DNA of 64,000 nt from Paenibacillus sp. FSL H8-0548 (GTDB taxonomy: Bacteria > Bacillota > Bacilli > Paenibacillales > Paenibacillaceae): contig NZ_CP152049.1 in the NCBI RefSeq assembly GCF_038630985.1, positions 7,121,501 through 7,185,500 of the forward strand, written 5' to 3'. Shown in pieces: positions 9,164 to 18,599 of this stretch. Below the pieces are notes generated by a model. That model made no database searches. It saw nothing but the letters and a program-made list of their open reading frames with translations, and was not told the DNA's origin. Position numbers and translations under genes: made by a program. Positions within the stretch are counted from its first letter, which is position 1. Every line of letters starts with the position of its first letter.

Positions 9164-9793
9164 TCAGCTCTGAATTTTGTAGATGGTTTTTTGGATACAC
9201 CATGTGGTCATGCAGCGCTTTCCTGCTACGATGACCGTTTTGAGCGGTTCATACCATTGACCGTTCAGCCTGTCAGTCAAGCTTAACAGCCGCTCTTCAT
9301 TTACAAGAAAACGAATGCTGCCATCTGGAAGCAGATAACGTTCATTGCCAAGCGGCTGCACACTGGACTCCATCCCGATGGATGAGGCCAAACGTGCGAA
9401 TAATCTCCCGCCCGGCTTCAATACCCGCCATAGCTCATGAACCATTTGTTCAAAGTGAGCCTCATCATTCGCAAAATGCAGCACCGCGCTGCTTATAATA
9501 AAATCAAAGCTTTCGTCGGCAAAGCTCATCTGCTCCACAGCCTCAACGCGAGCCTGCTCACTGAGCCAGCCTGGAGCGATTGCAGCCCCCAGCTTCTGCA
9601 CCTCCCCAATCGCAGCCTCCGAGCGATCGACCGCATACACCTCATAGCCGCCGCGAAGCAAATACGTTAAATTCCGCCCAGTGCCGCAGCCGGCATCCAG
9701 TATCCGCATCTCCTGTGTCACTCTGCCTTTGAGCAGCTGATCAAATAGGTAGATATCAATATCGCCAAATTGCTCCTTTAAATCCAGCTTCAT
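9164..9793 (-). CDS. Class I SAM-dependent methyltransferase
   Basis: A 209-residue soluble methyltransferase. Motif I is ILDAGCGTGRN (about residue 35), motif II is VYAVDRSEAAI, and the later SFDFIISSAVLHF and LKPGGRLFARL match motifs IV and V of the Methyltransf_11 group, which act on small molecules such as lipids or metabolites. The ATG at 9793 is preferred because GGGGAG lies 5 bases upstream; ATG 9796 and TTG 9832 are alternatives. It follows another methyltransferase gene by about 35 bases on the same strand. Substrate unknown. Confidence 0.85.
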   Translation of the reverse strand: MKLDLKEQFGDIDIYLFDQLLKGRVTQEMRILDAGCGTGRNLTYLLRGGYEVYAVDRSEAAIGEVQKLGAAIAPGWLSEQARVEAVEQMSFADESFDFIISSAVLHFANDEAHFEQMVHELWRVLKPGGRLFARLASSIGMESSVQPLGNERYLLPDGSIRFLVNEERLLSLTDRLNGQWYEPLKTVIVAGKRCMTTWCIQKTIYKIQS

Positions 9794-9828
9794 CATTACT
9801 CCCCACTTCCCGCTCTCCATCCCAATGG

Positions 9829-10377
9829 TCAAGCCTTGTATACATACAGCTTAGTACGATACAGATCGCGACAAATAATGGTCTGCTCCGGCTCCCAGTC
9901 CGGCAGCGCAAAGCAGACACTGATGACATATGCTCCGGGATCCAATTGTGCTCGAAAAATTGTACTTAGCCGCTGCATCGCTCCCGGATAAAGATAACAC
10001 ACAACCGTATCCACACCCCTGTATGAATATGTGTATAAATCAGTCCTTTCGAACGATACATTGGGATGATTACCAAGCCTCGCCGCCAAAAAAGATATCC
10101 ACATGGGGATAACTGAATTTTCGATGCCGATCACTCGCCAGCCCTTGCAGCTTTCTGCAATCTGCAGCGCTAATGTACCCCAGCCCGAACCCGCCTCTAC
10201 CATAACTCCGCGACTCGCCCGCTGTTTCATCACACGGACAACTGCATGTCTAACAGCTGCCGATGCAGGCATCGGCGATATGCCGTTTCTCCAGCTCTTA
10301 TAAACGATGTATAAGACCGCAGCCAGAACGGCTGCAGCCACAATCATCATAACCATCTGATAGACGAGGTTTTCCAT
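9829..10377 (-). CDS. Membrane-anchored SAM-dependent methyltransferase-like protein
   Basis: A 182-residue protein with an N-terminal transmembrane helix (about 5-27) followed by a Rossmann-type SAM-binding domain. Motif I is VMVEAGSGWGTLA near residue 60, followed by VIGIENS and later LDPGAYVISV. The domain is short, and the membrane anchor is unusual for a methyltransferase, though similar proteins occur in Paenibacillus-type genomes. It is probably co-transcribed with the methyltransferase downstream and with dbpA upstream (35-base gap). The catalytic target cannot be told from sequence. Confidence 0.75.
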   Translation of the reverse strand: MENLVYQMVMMIVAAAVLAAVLYIVYKSWRNGISPMPASAAVRHAVVRVMKQRASRGVMVEAGSGWGTLALQIAESCKGWRVIGIENSVIPMWISFLAARLGNHPNVSFERTDLYTYSYRGVDTVVCYLYPGAMQRLSTIFRAQLDPGAYVISVCFALPDWEPEQTIICRDLYRTKLYVYKA

Positions 10378-10412
10378 CGACAGACCCCAGCCCCCTCTAC
10401 AGACTCACTGCC

Positions 10413-11861
10413 TTAGGATTTATTGCCTCTGCGAACCTTCAGCTGCTTGCCCTTGACCGTCGTATTTCTCATCACTTCGAGTACGAGCGATCCTTTTCCG
10501 TTTAGAATCTCTACATCCGTAACGTTGTCCAATATCGTGATAATACCGATATCATCCGCAGACACGCCTTCTATTTTCGCAATCGTGCCGACAAAATCAA
10601 CCGCTCTAAGCTTCTTCTTCTTTCCGCCATTGAAATTCAGCTTCATAATCTGTTTGTTCAATTGCTCACGCTTATCCTTTTTGAGCACCGGACCGATATT
10701 AAGCTTTTGCTCAAAATCCTCGCGTCGAAGATCAACCGCTTCCTCCGATGGCGCCTTGGCCTTATGAATACCGAACCCGATATAGCCTTCGATTTCAGCT
10801 AAACGCCGCCCATCCTTAGGCGCTGCGAAGGTAATCGCTTTTCCCGACTTTCCGGCCCGGCCTGTTCTGCCTGTGCGGTGAACATAACCTTCCTTCTCCA
10901 GCGGAATATCAAAGTTGATGACATGGGTAATGTTCGTAATATCAATGCCTCTTGCAGCAACATCGGTCGCCACCAAGTAGCGGAATTGTCCTCTGCGGAA
11001 AGCATTCATCACTTCAAAGCGCTCATCCTGCTCCATTCCGCCGTGAATGCGATCGCACGGATACTGCAGCTCAGCCATCTGCCGGAATACTTGATCGACA
11101 TTTTCCTGTGTGCGGCAAAAAATAATGCAGCTGTCCGGGTTTTCGACGATCATAACATCCTGCAGCAGCTTGAACTTGTCCGCTTCCTTCACTTCTATTA
11201 CGGTGTGCTCAATCGTAGCTGTCGTTAACCCCTCAGCCTTAATTTCCACCTGTACAGGGTCCTTCATATATTTGTGCGCTAACTTCGCTACATCCTCTGG
11301 AAATGTCGCGGAAAAGAGCATCGTTACTCGGTCTGTTGAAAGCTGTTGAATGATACCCTGCACCTGCTCGATAAAGCCCATATTCAGCATCTCATCTGCT
11401 TCATCAATAACTAGGTATTTAATCCGATCAATCGCAAGTGTTCCGCGTTCGATATGATCGTGCACACGCCCCGGCGTCCCTACAACCACATGTGTTCTTT
11501 GCTTAAGCTCTGCCTTCTGAATATGAAATGGAGCCTTACCATAAACAGCCATCGCCTTGATCCGTTTGAATCGTCCTATATTCGTAATATCCTCATTTAC
11601 TTGGAGAGCAAGCTCTCTTGTTGGCGTCAAAACAAGCACCTGCGGCTTATTTTCATTCCAATCGACCAGCTCGCATAGCGGAATGCCATAAGCTGCTGTC
11701 TTGCCGCTGCCCGTTTGGGATTTGACTACAAGATCCTTCTGCTCAAGCGCTACGGGTATAACCTCGCGCTGCACCTCGGTCGGTGTTTCATAGGACAGGC
11801 TCTCTAGCGCCCGCACAATTTCATTACTTAAAGAATAATCCGCAAACTTCACTTCACTCAT
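10413..11861 (-). CDS. dbpA: DEAD-box RNA helicase of the DbpA/YxiN type
   Basis: A 482-residue ATP-dependent RNA helicase. Motifs run in order: Q-motif near YETPTEVQ, Walker [23 protein letters not shown] in [12 protein letters not shown] in [13 protein letters not shown], and [10 protein letters not shown]. The last 75 residues match the DbpA RNA-binding domain ([18 protein letters not shown]), which in DbpA and YxiN targets hairpin 92 of 23S rRNA for late 50S assembly. That C-terminal domain separates it from the CshA/CshB helicases. Its gene leads a minus-strand run with two methyltransferase-like genes. Confidence 0.9.
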   Translation of the reverse strand: MSEVKFADYSLSNEIVRALESLSYETPTEVQREVIPVALEQKDLVVKSQTGSGKTAAYGIPLCELVDWNENKPQVLVLTPTRELALQVNEDITNIGRFKRIKAMAVYGKAPFHIQKAELKQRTHVVVGTPGRVHDHIERGTLAIDRIKYLVIDEADEMLNMGFIEQVQGIIQQLSTDRVTMLFSATFPEDVAKLAHKYMKDPVQVEIKAEGLTTATIEHTVIEVKEADKFKLLQDVMIVENPDSCIIFCRTQENVDQVFRQMAELQYPCDRIHGGMEQDERFEVMNAFRRGQFRYLVATDVAARGIDITNITHVINFDIPLEKEGYVHRTGRTGRAGKSGKAITFAAPKDGRRLAEIEGYIGFGIHKAKAPSEEAVDLRREDFEQKLNIGPVLKKDKREQLNKQIMKLNFNGGKKKKLRAVDFVGTIAKIEGVSADDIGIITILDNVTDVEILNGKGSLVLEVMRNTTVKGKQLKVRRGNKS

Positions 11862-11986
11862 CTATTGACCTCTTCTGCACATTTAGTTTATTCGTAACTT
11901 TAAGCATAGCATACTCGGCAGTCTTTTGATTCATAAACCTTTAACACCTTACTATAATCCCCAATAATCCACCTCCATAAAGCAAA

Positions 11987-12014
11987 CACGCCTGACAAGA
12001 TATTGTCAGGCGTG
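11987..12014 (-). terminator. Terminator after chemotaxis receptor gene
   Basis: Perfect 12-bp arms CACGCCTGACAA and TTGTCAGGCGTG with a 4-base loop, followed on the minus strand by TTTGCTTTA, directly behind the stop at 12025. Confidence 0.85.
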
Positions 12015-12024
12015 CTCTAGCTTA

Positions 12025-13545
12025 TTATTCAGTGATATGACGCAAATCCGTCTCTGCTTGCTTGATAAGCCTTTGGCTGCTTCGATTATTTTCAAGCAGC
12101 GATTCAATCGTCGCCGAGAGCTGCTCCAGCGTTGCAGAAGCCTCTTCGCTAATAGAGGCAAGGTTCGCTGTAGAATCGCCAATAACCCCTGAGGAGCTAT
12201 TAATTTTTTGCATCAGACTGCCGTAGCCTATTGTCAATACATTAAGCTCCGATACTGAGCTAACAATGGAATCAAAGGACTCTCTTGTATACTCTGTAAT
12301 GGCATGGCTATCCTGCATACGATGAGCCGCTTGGGACAGATTGCTGCGCGTCGACTCCGATTGGCCGGAAAACTGTGTCAGCTGCTCGGTAATACGTATA
12401 GCAGCCTGTGCAGTCATATCAGCCAGCTTGCGAATTTCATTTGCGACAACAGCAAAGCCTTTGCCATGCTCACCTGCACGAGCGGCCTCGATGCTGGCAT
12501 TCAGTGACAATAGATTGGTTTGATTAGCTATATCCCGTATCGTCGTGCTAAATTGGCTAGTTTCTGCTAATCGGTCGATAAGCAGTGCCGTCTCCTCGTT
12601 CACGGAAGCAATATCCTGCGAGAATTCCATATTGGTCTCCATTAGCTTGGCCATGCTGCCTTTGCCTTGCTCTGCAAGAGTCGCCGCCTCACTCGTCTTA
12701 TGAAGCAGGTCATCAATAGATGCAGACATCTGATTGATTAGTGCATTCGTATCCTGAATAGAGTCACTAATAGATAATGTAGAATCTACTTGATCGGTGG
12801 CGCCGCGTGCTATTTCCTGGAAAGCAAAATTCATTTCTACGAAGGAATTATTACTCTCCTCTCCAGCTGCGGTTATATTGTTCAAATGGGCGGTAACCAC
12901 ATTAACATGATCAATCAGCGCTTGCTGCTGGCTGGCTTGCTGCTCGGATAAATGCTCCGCTTTCTCACGCGCTGCTTCCATGCTTTTGATCATTTTCGTG
13001 GAAACGTTAATCGCACCGAATAATAGAAAAGCAATTAATATGTACATAATTATATAGGTAGGAACTGTCGCTGCATCCAGCTGTAATTGTTCACCTTGCC
13101 CAATTAATATGTACAGCAGCTCAGCAAACCCTAGAGTAATCCCTAACACAAGCGGCCATAGCTTCATAAAAATAACGCAAATGACAAGCATATAAAAGAT
13201 TGAAAATGTATTGGATATGCTGGGGGACTGAAGGATCGTAGATATGGTATTAATACTTGATCCGATAATAGCTAAATAACAAATATAAGGAATAAGCTTC
13301 CGCGAGAAATAAAAAAAAGCATACAAACCCGTGGTCAAAAGCTGTAAAACAATAATTCTGAATGTGCTGGCGTCCACTGATCCTTGGCCAATAAAAGCAA
13401 GTATGCTTAACAATGTGATACCTAGTGTAAATAATAAAGCACACAGTACTACAAGATTGCGTCTGACCATATCACGGTCTCTCTCGGATAACTGCTCATC
13501 CTTCTCCTTTACAACCATACGGATGTTTCTAATGATGTTTGTCAT
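12025..13545 (-). CDS. Methyl-accepting chemotaxis protein without an extracellular sensor domain
   Basis: A 506-residue receptor. The N-terminal part (about 25-190) is a run of some six membrane helices with very short loops. A cytoplasmic signalling domain follows, with the hairpin-tip signature [20 protein letters not shown] and [12 protein letters not shown] around residue 370. No Cache or four-helix sensor module is present, so it probably senses a membrane-related cue. The ATG at 13545 follows a GGGGTGG site; the longer reading to 13593 lacks one. Single-gene unit with its own terminator. Confidence 0.9.
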   Translation of the reverse strand: MTNIIRNIRMVVKEKDEQLSERDRDMVRRNLVVLCALLFTLGITLLSILAFIGQGSVDASTFRIIVLQLLTTGLYAFFYFSRKLIPYICYLAIIGSSINTISTILQSPSISNTFSIFYMLVICVIFMKLWPLVLGITLGFAELLYILIGQGEQLQLDAATVPTYIIMYILIAFLLFGAINVSTKMIKSMEAAREKAEHLSEQQASQQQALIDHVNVVTAHLNNITAAGEESNNSFVEMNFAFQEIARGATDQVDSTLSISDSIQDTNALINQMSASIDDLLHKTSEAATLAEQGKGSMAKLMETNMEFSQDIASVNEETALLIDRLAETSQFSTTIRDIANQTNLLSLNASIEAARAGEHGKGFAVVANEIRKLADMTAQAAIRITEQLTQFSGQSESTRSNLSQAAHRMQDSHAITEYTRESFDSIVSSVSELNVLTIGYGSLMQKINSSSGVIGDSTANLASISEEASATLEQLSATIESLLENNRSSQRLIKQAETDLRHITE

Positions 13546-13709
13546 GATCGTCTTCCACCCCACTATAAAGATAATATCGTGTTCATCAAACAACGCTATT
13601 TCCTATTTGTACCCCAATTATAGGATCGTTGCTGAATTTTGTCGATTTAATTATTCAGTGGCTGTTATGTCACAAAATTAGGAGATGAAAGCGGTCTTTT
13701 CCGTGGAGC

Positions 13710-13762
13710 ACTAGTACTACAAAAAGTGAGTACTAGTTGATATAAGAATAGGTCACTATAAT
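13710..13762 (+). promoter_or_regulatory. Inverted repeat and -10 box before DUF2157 gene
   Basis: Perfect 9-bp arms ACTAGTACT (13710-13718) and AGTACTAGT (13729-13737) flank a 10-base spacer. They end next to TTGATA (13737-13742), and a consensus TATAAT lies at 13757-13762. The TTGATA-TATAAT spacing is short at 14 bases, so the -35 is uncertain. The repeat looks like an operator. Confidence 0.45.
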
Positions 13763-13789
13763 GAAAGTACATACCAATATGAAAGGCGT

Positions 13790-16033
13790 GTGAGTGCAAT
13801 GCTACGATTAAATGTTACACGTGTCAGCTTCCTTATGGGCGTTTCTCTCCTGCTTGCCGCCATTATTTATTTCTTTGCCGCTAACTGGGGCGGCCTTGGT
13901 CGTGCCGATAAAATTTTAGCCTCTGCAGGAATCATGGTTCTTTTCTACGGATCGTCCTTTCTGTTCGCGAAGATGAAGATCATGCTGGGACACCACTCCT
14001 TCCTGTCCTCTATTTTTCTAGTCGGCGGCTGTATCTCGTTTGGAGCGGCGGTAGCCCTGCTCAATCAAATTTATAATTCACATGCCGATACCTATGAGCT
14101 GTTTTTGGTGTGGACGATACCCGCCTTTTTATTTTCATTGATAACGCGGTTCAGTCCCTTTTATTTGCTCACCTACGCGCTAGCTCATCTGACTTTATGG
14201 CAGTACTTTTTCCCTTCATCCCTAAATGTCTACCACAGCGATGGAGAGTTATTTCTGATCGGTGGCTTATTCGCCCTGATTAATCTGGTTCTGTTCATTC
14301 TCACGGAAACGAAACTTCTCGTCTCCCCCCCTTTGAAATATGTAAGCTTTATCGCTTTCCATATTGCCTTGCTCGTCCTAAGCAATTCCCTGATCTATGA
14401 GCAGTACGGACCTTGGATGAACATTGTAAGTGTGGCCGCTATCGCTTTCGGTTTCTACTATTTTAGTCAGATGCGCTTAAATAAAATAATGCTTACCCTC
14501 AATGCGCTTGCAGCATCCGCATACGCTATATTCAAGTTTTTAGAGCTGTTGACCGAGCATGCCTCTACGTCCTTCTTTGTATTCGGATTGCTCTTTGTGG
14601 CATTGCTGCTCACTGGCAACGTGTTGTTCTTCCGGTACCTGAATCGACTCGGCCAATCTGTCCAAGGTACCGAGAAGCTAGAAGCCAAAGCCGAGGGGAA
14701 TGAACATAAGAGCGCCATTTTCGGCAAAATCGTCTCTACCGCTGTAACCGTTATTGGCGTATTGATTGGCAGCATATCGCTGATTGGTCTCGTCTTTTTG
14801 GCCACCGACGGCGATAACACAGAGTATGTGCTCTTTGTCATCTCGCTGTTATTCATTATCCCGGCCCTGTTTCTGACTCGTCTAAATGCAATCGTTCGGT
14901 ATACGATCCTCACGATCGGATATGCAGCAGGCTTGATTGCCATTGCCTGGATCAATCTTCCGTTTCTGACCCTGCTTTTTCTGCTGGTAACGACTGCCGG
15001 CTGGCTGCGGCTGGATGGGCGGGGACAACATCTGTTTATCTATTCGTTATTTAACATCAATATAGCCATTCTGCTGTTTCAGCTATTTGAATCCGTCCAG
15101 CATGCCTACTCCTTTATCGTCCTCATTATGGCGGCGCTGAACGCTGTCATCTATGCAAGCCACCATTTGCTTAGCGAAGGCGCGCTCCGGCAAAATGCAA
15201 GGGAATGCGGACTGCTGTACATGCTGCTGTTCTTATTTTGGCTGACGTTTATGGAAGATATATTCCCGTATTCCTACGAGTTGTTTAATGTGCTCAATTT
15301 CCTTGTCGTCACTGCCCTGACCTTCCTATTCGTCCGTCGCAGCCAAGCGTTGGAGGCAGCTGCCAGCTTAACCTTCTGGTTCATCTATATTGGCTTCAAA
15401 TATTACGATATTTTCTGGACATTGCTTCATAAGTCAATTACGCTCGCACTGCTCGGCTTGATTATTATCGCTGTTACTTACTTTTTCGCTTACCGGACCC
15501 GTTCTGCCGTACCGGAGAAGGCAGATGAATACGGACGCTTGCTGAGCAAGAGCAAGGTACTGATCGCCATCGTTATTGTGCTGCAGCTTGGTTACGTCGG
15601 ATATCACGCAGCTACTAGCGAAGTGCTGCTGTCAACCGGCAAATCGATTAAGCTCGCCATTGAGCCGCTTGATCCCCGGTCACTCCTTCAAGGCGACTAT
15701 GTAAGGCTTAATTACAGCATTTCTACACCACCAGAAGCAGTTCGTCAGGAGCTGGACAACAAACAGGGGCTCAGCCGCATCAAGGTTGTTCTGCAGGAAA
15801 GCGCCGACGGAGTCTATGCGTTTGACCGCTTTTACCAAAGCGGAGAAGCTCTTGCGGTAAGCGAGGTCATTATCAACGCTTCCGCCAGCGGCTGGCAAAA
15901 CCTCTATTATGGTATCGAAACGTTTTTTGTACCGGAGGGTACGGGTCTCGAAACCGAGCGAAACGCCCGCTACGCCTACGTAAAGGTTGGCAAAAAAGGC
16001 GACGCGCTGCTAGAGAGGCTGAGCAAGGATTAG
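13790..16033 (+). CDS. DUF2157/DUF4401-like multispanning protein with C-terminal GDYXXLXY domain
   Basis: A 747-residue integral membrane protein with about 17-18 predicted helices. Residues 1-150 match the DUF2157 pattern (AAIIYFFAANWGGLGRADKI), the middle resembles DUF4401, and the last 170 residues form a GDYXXLXY domain with the hallmark QGDYVRLNYSI near 640. In many bacteria these are separate neighbouring genes; here they are fused. Function unknown. GTG 13790 and ATG 13799 are both possible starts because AAAGG lies 3 or 12 bases away. Monocistronic. Confidence 0.78.
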   Translation: MSAMLRLNVTRVSFLMGVSLLLAAIIYFFAANWGGLGRADKILASAGIMVLFYGSSFLFAKMKIMLGHHSFLSSIFLVGGCISFGAAVALLNQIYNSHADTYELFLVWTIPAFLFSLITRFSPFYLLTYALAHLTLWQYFFPSSLNVYHSDGELFLIGGLFALINLVLFILTETKLLVSPPLKYVSFIAFHIALLVLSNSLIYEQYGPWMNIVSVAAIAFGFYYFSQMRLNKIMLTLNALAASAYAIFKFLELLTEHASTSFFVFGLLFVALLLTGNVLFFRYLNRLGQSVQGTEKLEAKAEGNEHKSAIFGKIVSTAVTVIGVLIGSISLIGLVFLATDGDNTEYVLFVISLLFIIPALFLTRLNAIVRYTILTIGYAAGLIAIAWINLPFLTLLFLLVTTAGWLRLDGRGQHLFIYSLFNINIAILLFQLFESVQHAYSFIVLIMAALNAVIYASHHLLSEGALRQNARECGLLYMLLFLFWLTFMEDIFPYSYELFNVLNFLVVTALTFLFVRRSQALEAAASLTFWFIYIGFKYYDIFWTLLHKSITLALLGLIIIAVTYFFAYRTRSAVPEKADEYGRLLSKSKVLIAIVIVLQLGYVGYHAATSEVLLSTGKSIKLAIEPLDPRSLLQGDYVRLNYSISTPPEAVRQELDNKQGLSRIKVVLQESADGVYAFDRFYQSGEALAVSEVIINASASGWQNLYYGIETFFVPEGTGLETERNARYAYVKVGKKGDALLERLSKD

Positions 16034-16149
16034 CACCTACACCCACCAATCAAGGTGAATCAGCTGTCGCCGTCCTTTGGCGGCGCCAGCTCGTTTCAAT
16101 CCGAGAAACATAGAGAAAACATGGAAAAACAATTAACCTGGTGATATTA

Positions 16150-16755
16150 CAACTATTTCTCAAAAAACCAACCTTTTCCTGCCTATTTGGGACCACTCAG
16201 CGATATTAGATCTATGTTTTAGATCTATTTCTTCCAACCCGGCTATTTCCGGTGAATTAGGTCTAAAAATTAGATCTATTCCTCAAAAATCCAGCATTTT
16301 TCCGCCTATTTGGGACTACCCAGCGATATTAGATCTATTTTTTAGATCTATTTCTTCCAACCCGGCTATTTCCGGTGAATTAGGTCTAAAAATTAGATCT
16401 ATTCCTCAAAAATCCAGCATTTTTCCGCCTATTTGGGACCACCCAGCGATATTAGATCTATTTTTTAGATCTATTTCCTCCAATTTGGCTATTTCCGGTG
16501 AATTAGGTCTAAAAATTAGATCTATATAAGTTGAACTTAAAAAATAAAGATTAGCGGAGCGAGAAGATCGTTCTGGAGAAACGAAGTGTTCGCCTTTGTA
16601 GCCTTATTCTTACCTTTAAATGTCTTAGGAAATCAAAGAATCTGGCTGCAACAGCGATCGTAAGAATGATCTACTCGCGCAGCGACCAAAACGTAAATGT
16701 TTAGTTCAACTTATATATTCCTCAGAAAACCAGCATTTTCCCGCCCATTGGGCAT
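16150..16755. repeat. 123-bp tandem repeat array interrupted by a MITE
   Basis: Units starting with CGATATTAGATCTAT begin at 16201, 16324 and 16447, exactly 123 bp apart and nearly identical. A degenerate partial unit precedes them (from about 16150). The third unit is cut by the element at 16525-16715 and resumes from 16718 (ATTCCTCAG). Each unit carries repeated TTAGATCTAT segments in both orientations. No ORF spans the array. Together with the MITE and a terminator, it accounts for the gene-free stretch 16034-16812. Confidence 0.9.
16525..16715. mobile_element. 191-bp MITE with terminal inverted repeats
   Basis: The ends are TATAAGTTGAACT and AGTTCAACTTATA, a perfect 13-bp inverted repeat. 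Looser complementarity extends about 60 bp inward (GCGAGAAGATCGTTCT versus its counterpart). The element is flanked by TA on both sides (16523-16524 and 16716-16717). Removing it and one TA restores the 123-bp repeat unit, so the empty site is readable from the neighbouring copies. TA duplication points to an IS630/Tc1-mariner-type transposase acting in trans. No internal ORF of note. Confidence 0.88.
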
Positions 16756-16760
16756 GTAAA

Positions 16761-16808
16761 AAGAGCAGGAACGCTCGCAGCTGCTATGCTGCTTCCGTTC
16801 CTGCTCTT
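16761..16808 (-). terminator. Terminator after winged-helix gene
   Basis: Perfect 13-bp arms AAGAGCAGGAACG and CGTTCCTGCTCTT begin 4 bases after the stop at 16813. On the minus strand TTTTTAC follows. Confidence 0.9.
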
Positions 16809-16812
16809 CTTG

Positions 16813-17271
16813 TTAATTCACCAGCTTGCTCAGTTCAGGAAACTCTTCTAAATAGCCGTGCTTCTCCAGCTCCGACAACGCCTTCCGAATGCTTTGTTCA
16901 TCCTCGCCTGATTGGTCTGAGAGCGCCAGCAGGTCAGACAGCGTAAGGTTCTTATGCTCCTTGCAATAGGTGAGCAGCCCCTTCGCCGCCCAGGATAAGC
17001 GGTCATCCTGAAATTCCCCAATCATTTTGCGGAACAATTTATGTGGGATTAGCTGCTCATCAACTAATGCTTGCATCGCTTTAATAGCATTTTTTGTTGT
17101 CATCCGGCCTTTCTTGGCGACGTCATCTATCGTCAGCGATGCAGAGTCTACAGTACCCGAGCTCAGCACGATATAAATCATTTGCGAATAAATATCCAAG
17201 CTTGGGTTAAAAAAGATTTCGGTGGATACAGTAAAGTTGCGTACATGGTTAGGCGTAAGTTCTGTTGTCAT
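16813..17271 (-). CDS. Helix-turn-helix protein resembling replication-initiator winged helices
   Basis: A 152-residue protein built from two winged-helix-like halves. The second half has the pattern RLSWAAKGLLTYCKEHKNL, then SIRKALSELEKHGYLEE, typical of the HTH domain of DnaD-like and plasmid replication-initiator proteins. The first half repeats the theme (NPSLDIYSQMIYIVL then NAIKAMQALVDEQL). The DNA target is unknown; it could be a transcription factor. The ATG follows GGGAG at 8 bases. It is a single gene beside the repeat array, with its own strong terminator. Confidence 0.65.
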   Translation of the reverse strand: MTTELTPNHVRNFTVSTEIFFNPSLDIYSQMIYIVLSSGTVDSASLTIDDVAKKGRMTTKNAIKAMQALVDEQLIPHKLFRKMIGEFQDDRLSWAAKGLLTYCKEHKNLTLSDLLALSDQSGEDEQSIRKALSELEKHGYLEEFPELSKLVN

Positions 17272-17400
17272 TTGTAGATCTCCCTTCCGATTGGTCTATA
17301 CCATAATATAGGTTCGGATAAGGAGTTTCAATTTAGGCTTTATTAAAAAAAGTTAATGGTAACCAGCTAAGTCTATTTTTAAAATCAATGAACTGCTTAT

Positions 17401-18138
17401 TTATTTGTTTTGATCGGCATAAACAGCCATTGCATCACGCATAAATACCGCCAAGCCCTCGCCAAATTGATCAATGTTCTTCATGAAACGCCCGTCCTCT
17501 ACATACATTTGTCCGAGCCCCTTGAACGCTTCCAGCGAATAGCTGCCTAATTTATTCAAATAGTTGTACCACTCTTGTATCGCTGCCTGTGATTGCTCCG
17601 ACTCTGGTGGATCGTTGCGAAGCGCTGCCAGCTTGAAGTAGATCGCATTCATACCGCTTGCCAAATCTGCTTGCTCTTTTTCAGTCATTTTACCTATTTG
17701 AGCCTTGGAATTATCTACGCTCTCATCTCCATAGCGCTCGCGAGCCTCTTGCTCATAGGGATTGCTACCAAAGCTAAAGCCTTCAAATTTCTGTTCATTG
17801 GTCATTACAATTTCTCCTCTCATGTGTAGAATCGTCCGATCAATCGTTCGGATCATTTGCTCCAGCTGGCGCTGCTTGCTATGCAGCATTCTGCGTTGAA
17901 GCTGAAGCGCCTCCTCTTTGTTAAAGGCAGGGCTGCTGAGTATTTCTTTTATTTTCTTCAAAGGAAAGTCCAGCTCACGAAAGAACAAAATTTGCTGAAG
18001 ACGCTCCAGCTCCTGATCGGAATAAAGACGATAGCCGGCCTCCGTTATTTCACCTGGCTTAAGGAGACCAATCTCATCATAATGATGCAGCGTGCGCACG
18101 CTGATCCCGACCAAATCTGCAACTTCCTTTACTTTCAT
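17401..18138 (-). CDS. MerR-family regulator with TipAS effector domain (Mta/TipA-like)
   Basis: A 245-residue activator. Residues 1-70 form the MerR winged helix (MKVKEVADLVGISVRTLHHYDEIGLL begins the domain), then comes a long dimerisation helix (about 75-110). The C-terminal 120 residues are a TipAS antibiotic-recognition fold (about 125-240). This domain order matches B. subtilis Mta and Streptomyces TipAL, which turn on multidrug resistance genes. The start has GGGAGG 9 bases upstream. Its own promoter has the MerR-type 19-bp spacer with a palindrome, indicating autoactivation. No efflux gene is adjacent. Confidence 0.92.
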   Translation of the reverse strand: MKVKEVADLVGISVRTLHHYDEIGLLKPGEITEAGYRLYSDQELERLQQILFFRELDFPLKKIKEILSSPAFNKEEALQLQRRMLHSKQRQLEQMIRTIDRTILHMRGEIVMTNEQKFEGFSFGSNPYEQEARERYGDESVDNSKAQIGKMTEKEQADLASGMNAIYFKLAALRNDPPESEQSQAAIQEWYNYLNKLGSYSLEAFKGLGQMYVEDGRFMKNIDQFGEGLAVFMRDAMAVYADQNK

Positions 18139-18162
18139 GGATGCTCACCTCCCTTATTCATC

Positions 18163-18193
18163 ACTATAGGGTATCACGTTGCGTGAGAGTCAA
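18163..18193 (-). promoter_or_regulatory. MerR-type promoter with 19-bp spacer and operator
   Basis: On the minus strand TTGACT (18193-18188) and TATAGT (18168-18163) are separated by 19 bp. A palindrome TCACG-TTG-CGTGA (18174-18186) lies within the spacer. The ACGTTGCGTGA core resembles the known Mta site. Direct evidence for MerR-type autoregulation. Confidence 0.8.
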
Positions 18194-18199
18194 TTAGCA

Positions 18200-18526
18200 T
18201 TAGAAAATTTCTTCCTCATTCACAGGATAATAGCGGTATTTGTCCACATCGACCCGTCCATCCTTGCTAACCTCTACACCTTCCCCTTGTAAAATAACGG
18301 TTTGCATATAACGACTCTCTTCATCTGGAATGGCAATCTCACCCTTTGCATTAACTACCCGGTGCCAGGGTAGATTATGAATACCGCTTAAGGAATGTAA
18401 AATCCGCACGACCTGTCTAGCCGCTCTTCTGCTACCAGCCTGCTCCGCAATTTGTCCGTATGTCATGATGGAGCCCTCAGGAATGGATTTTATGACTTCA
18501 ATAACTCTTAGCGTAAAAGGCTGCAT
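18200..18526 (-). CDS. Alkyltransferase-like protein (ATL), catalytically inactive MGMT homologue
   Basis: A 108-residue protein matching the C-terminal DNA-binding domain of O6-methylguanine-DNA methyltransferases. It has the helix-turn-helix region SIMTYGQIAEQAGSRRAARQV and the active-site segment, here NLPWHRVVNAKG. The reactive cysteine of the PCHRV motif is replaced by tryptophan, which defines the ATL group. ATLs bind O6-alkylguanine, do not repair it, and are known to steer the lesion to nucleotide excision repair. The gene stands 60 bases upstream of the MerR-TipAS gene on the same strand, but a promoter lies between them. Confidence 0.88.
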   Translation of the reverse strand: MQPFTLRVIEVIKSIPEGSIMTYGQIAEQAGSRRAARQVVRILHSLSGIHNLPWHRVVNAKGEIAIPDEESRYMQTVILQGEGVEVSKDGRVDVDKYRYYPVNEEEIF

Positions 18527-18599
18527 AGGTTTTATTCCCTCTCTGCTCAGATTCTTTTGTATTTAATTATAAGTCCGATGACCATAATATGTGGTAATT

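Noticed and set aside
14467..14955. 162-codon antisense frame inside the DUF2157 gene
   Set aside because: It lies wholly within a well-supported gene and shows no domain; it is a shadow of the hydrophobic coding sequence.
16150..16755. CRISPR array
   Set aside because: The 123-bp units repeat along their whole length with no variable spacers, and no cas genes are nearby.
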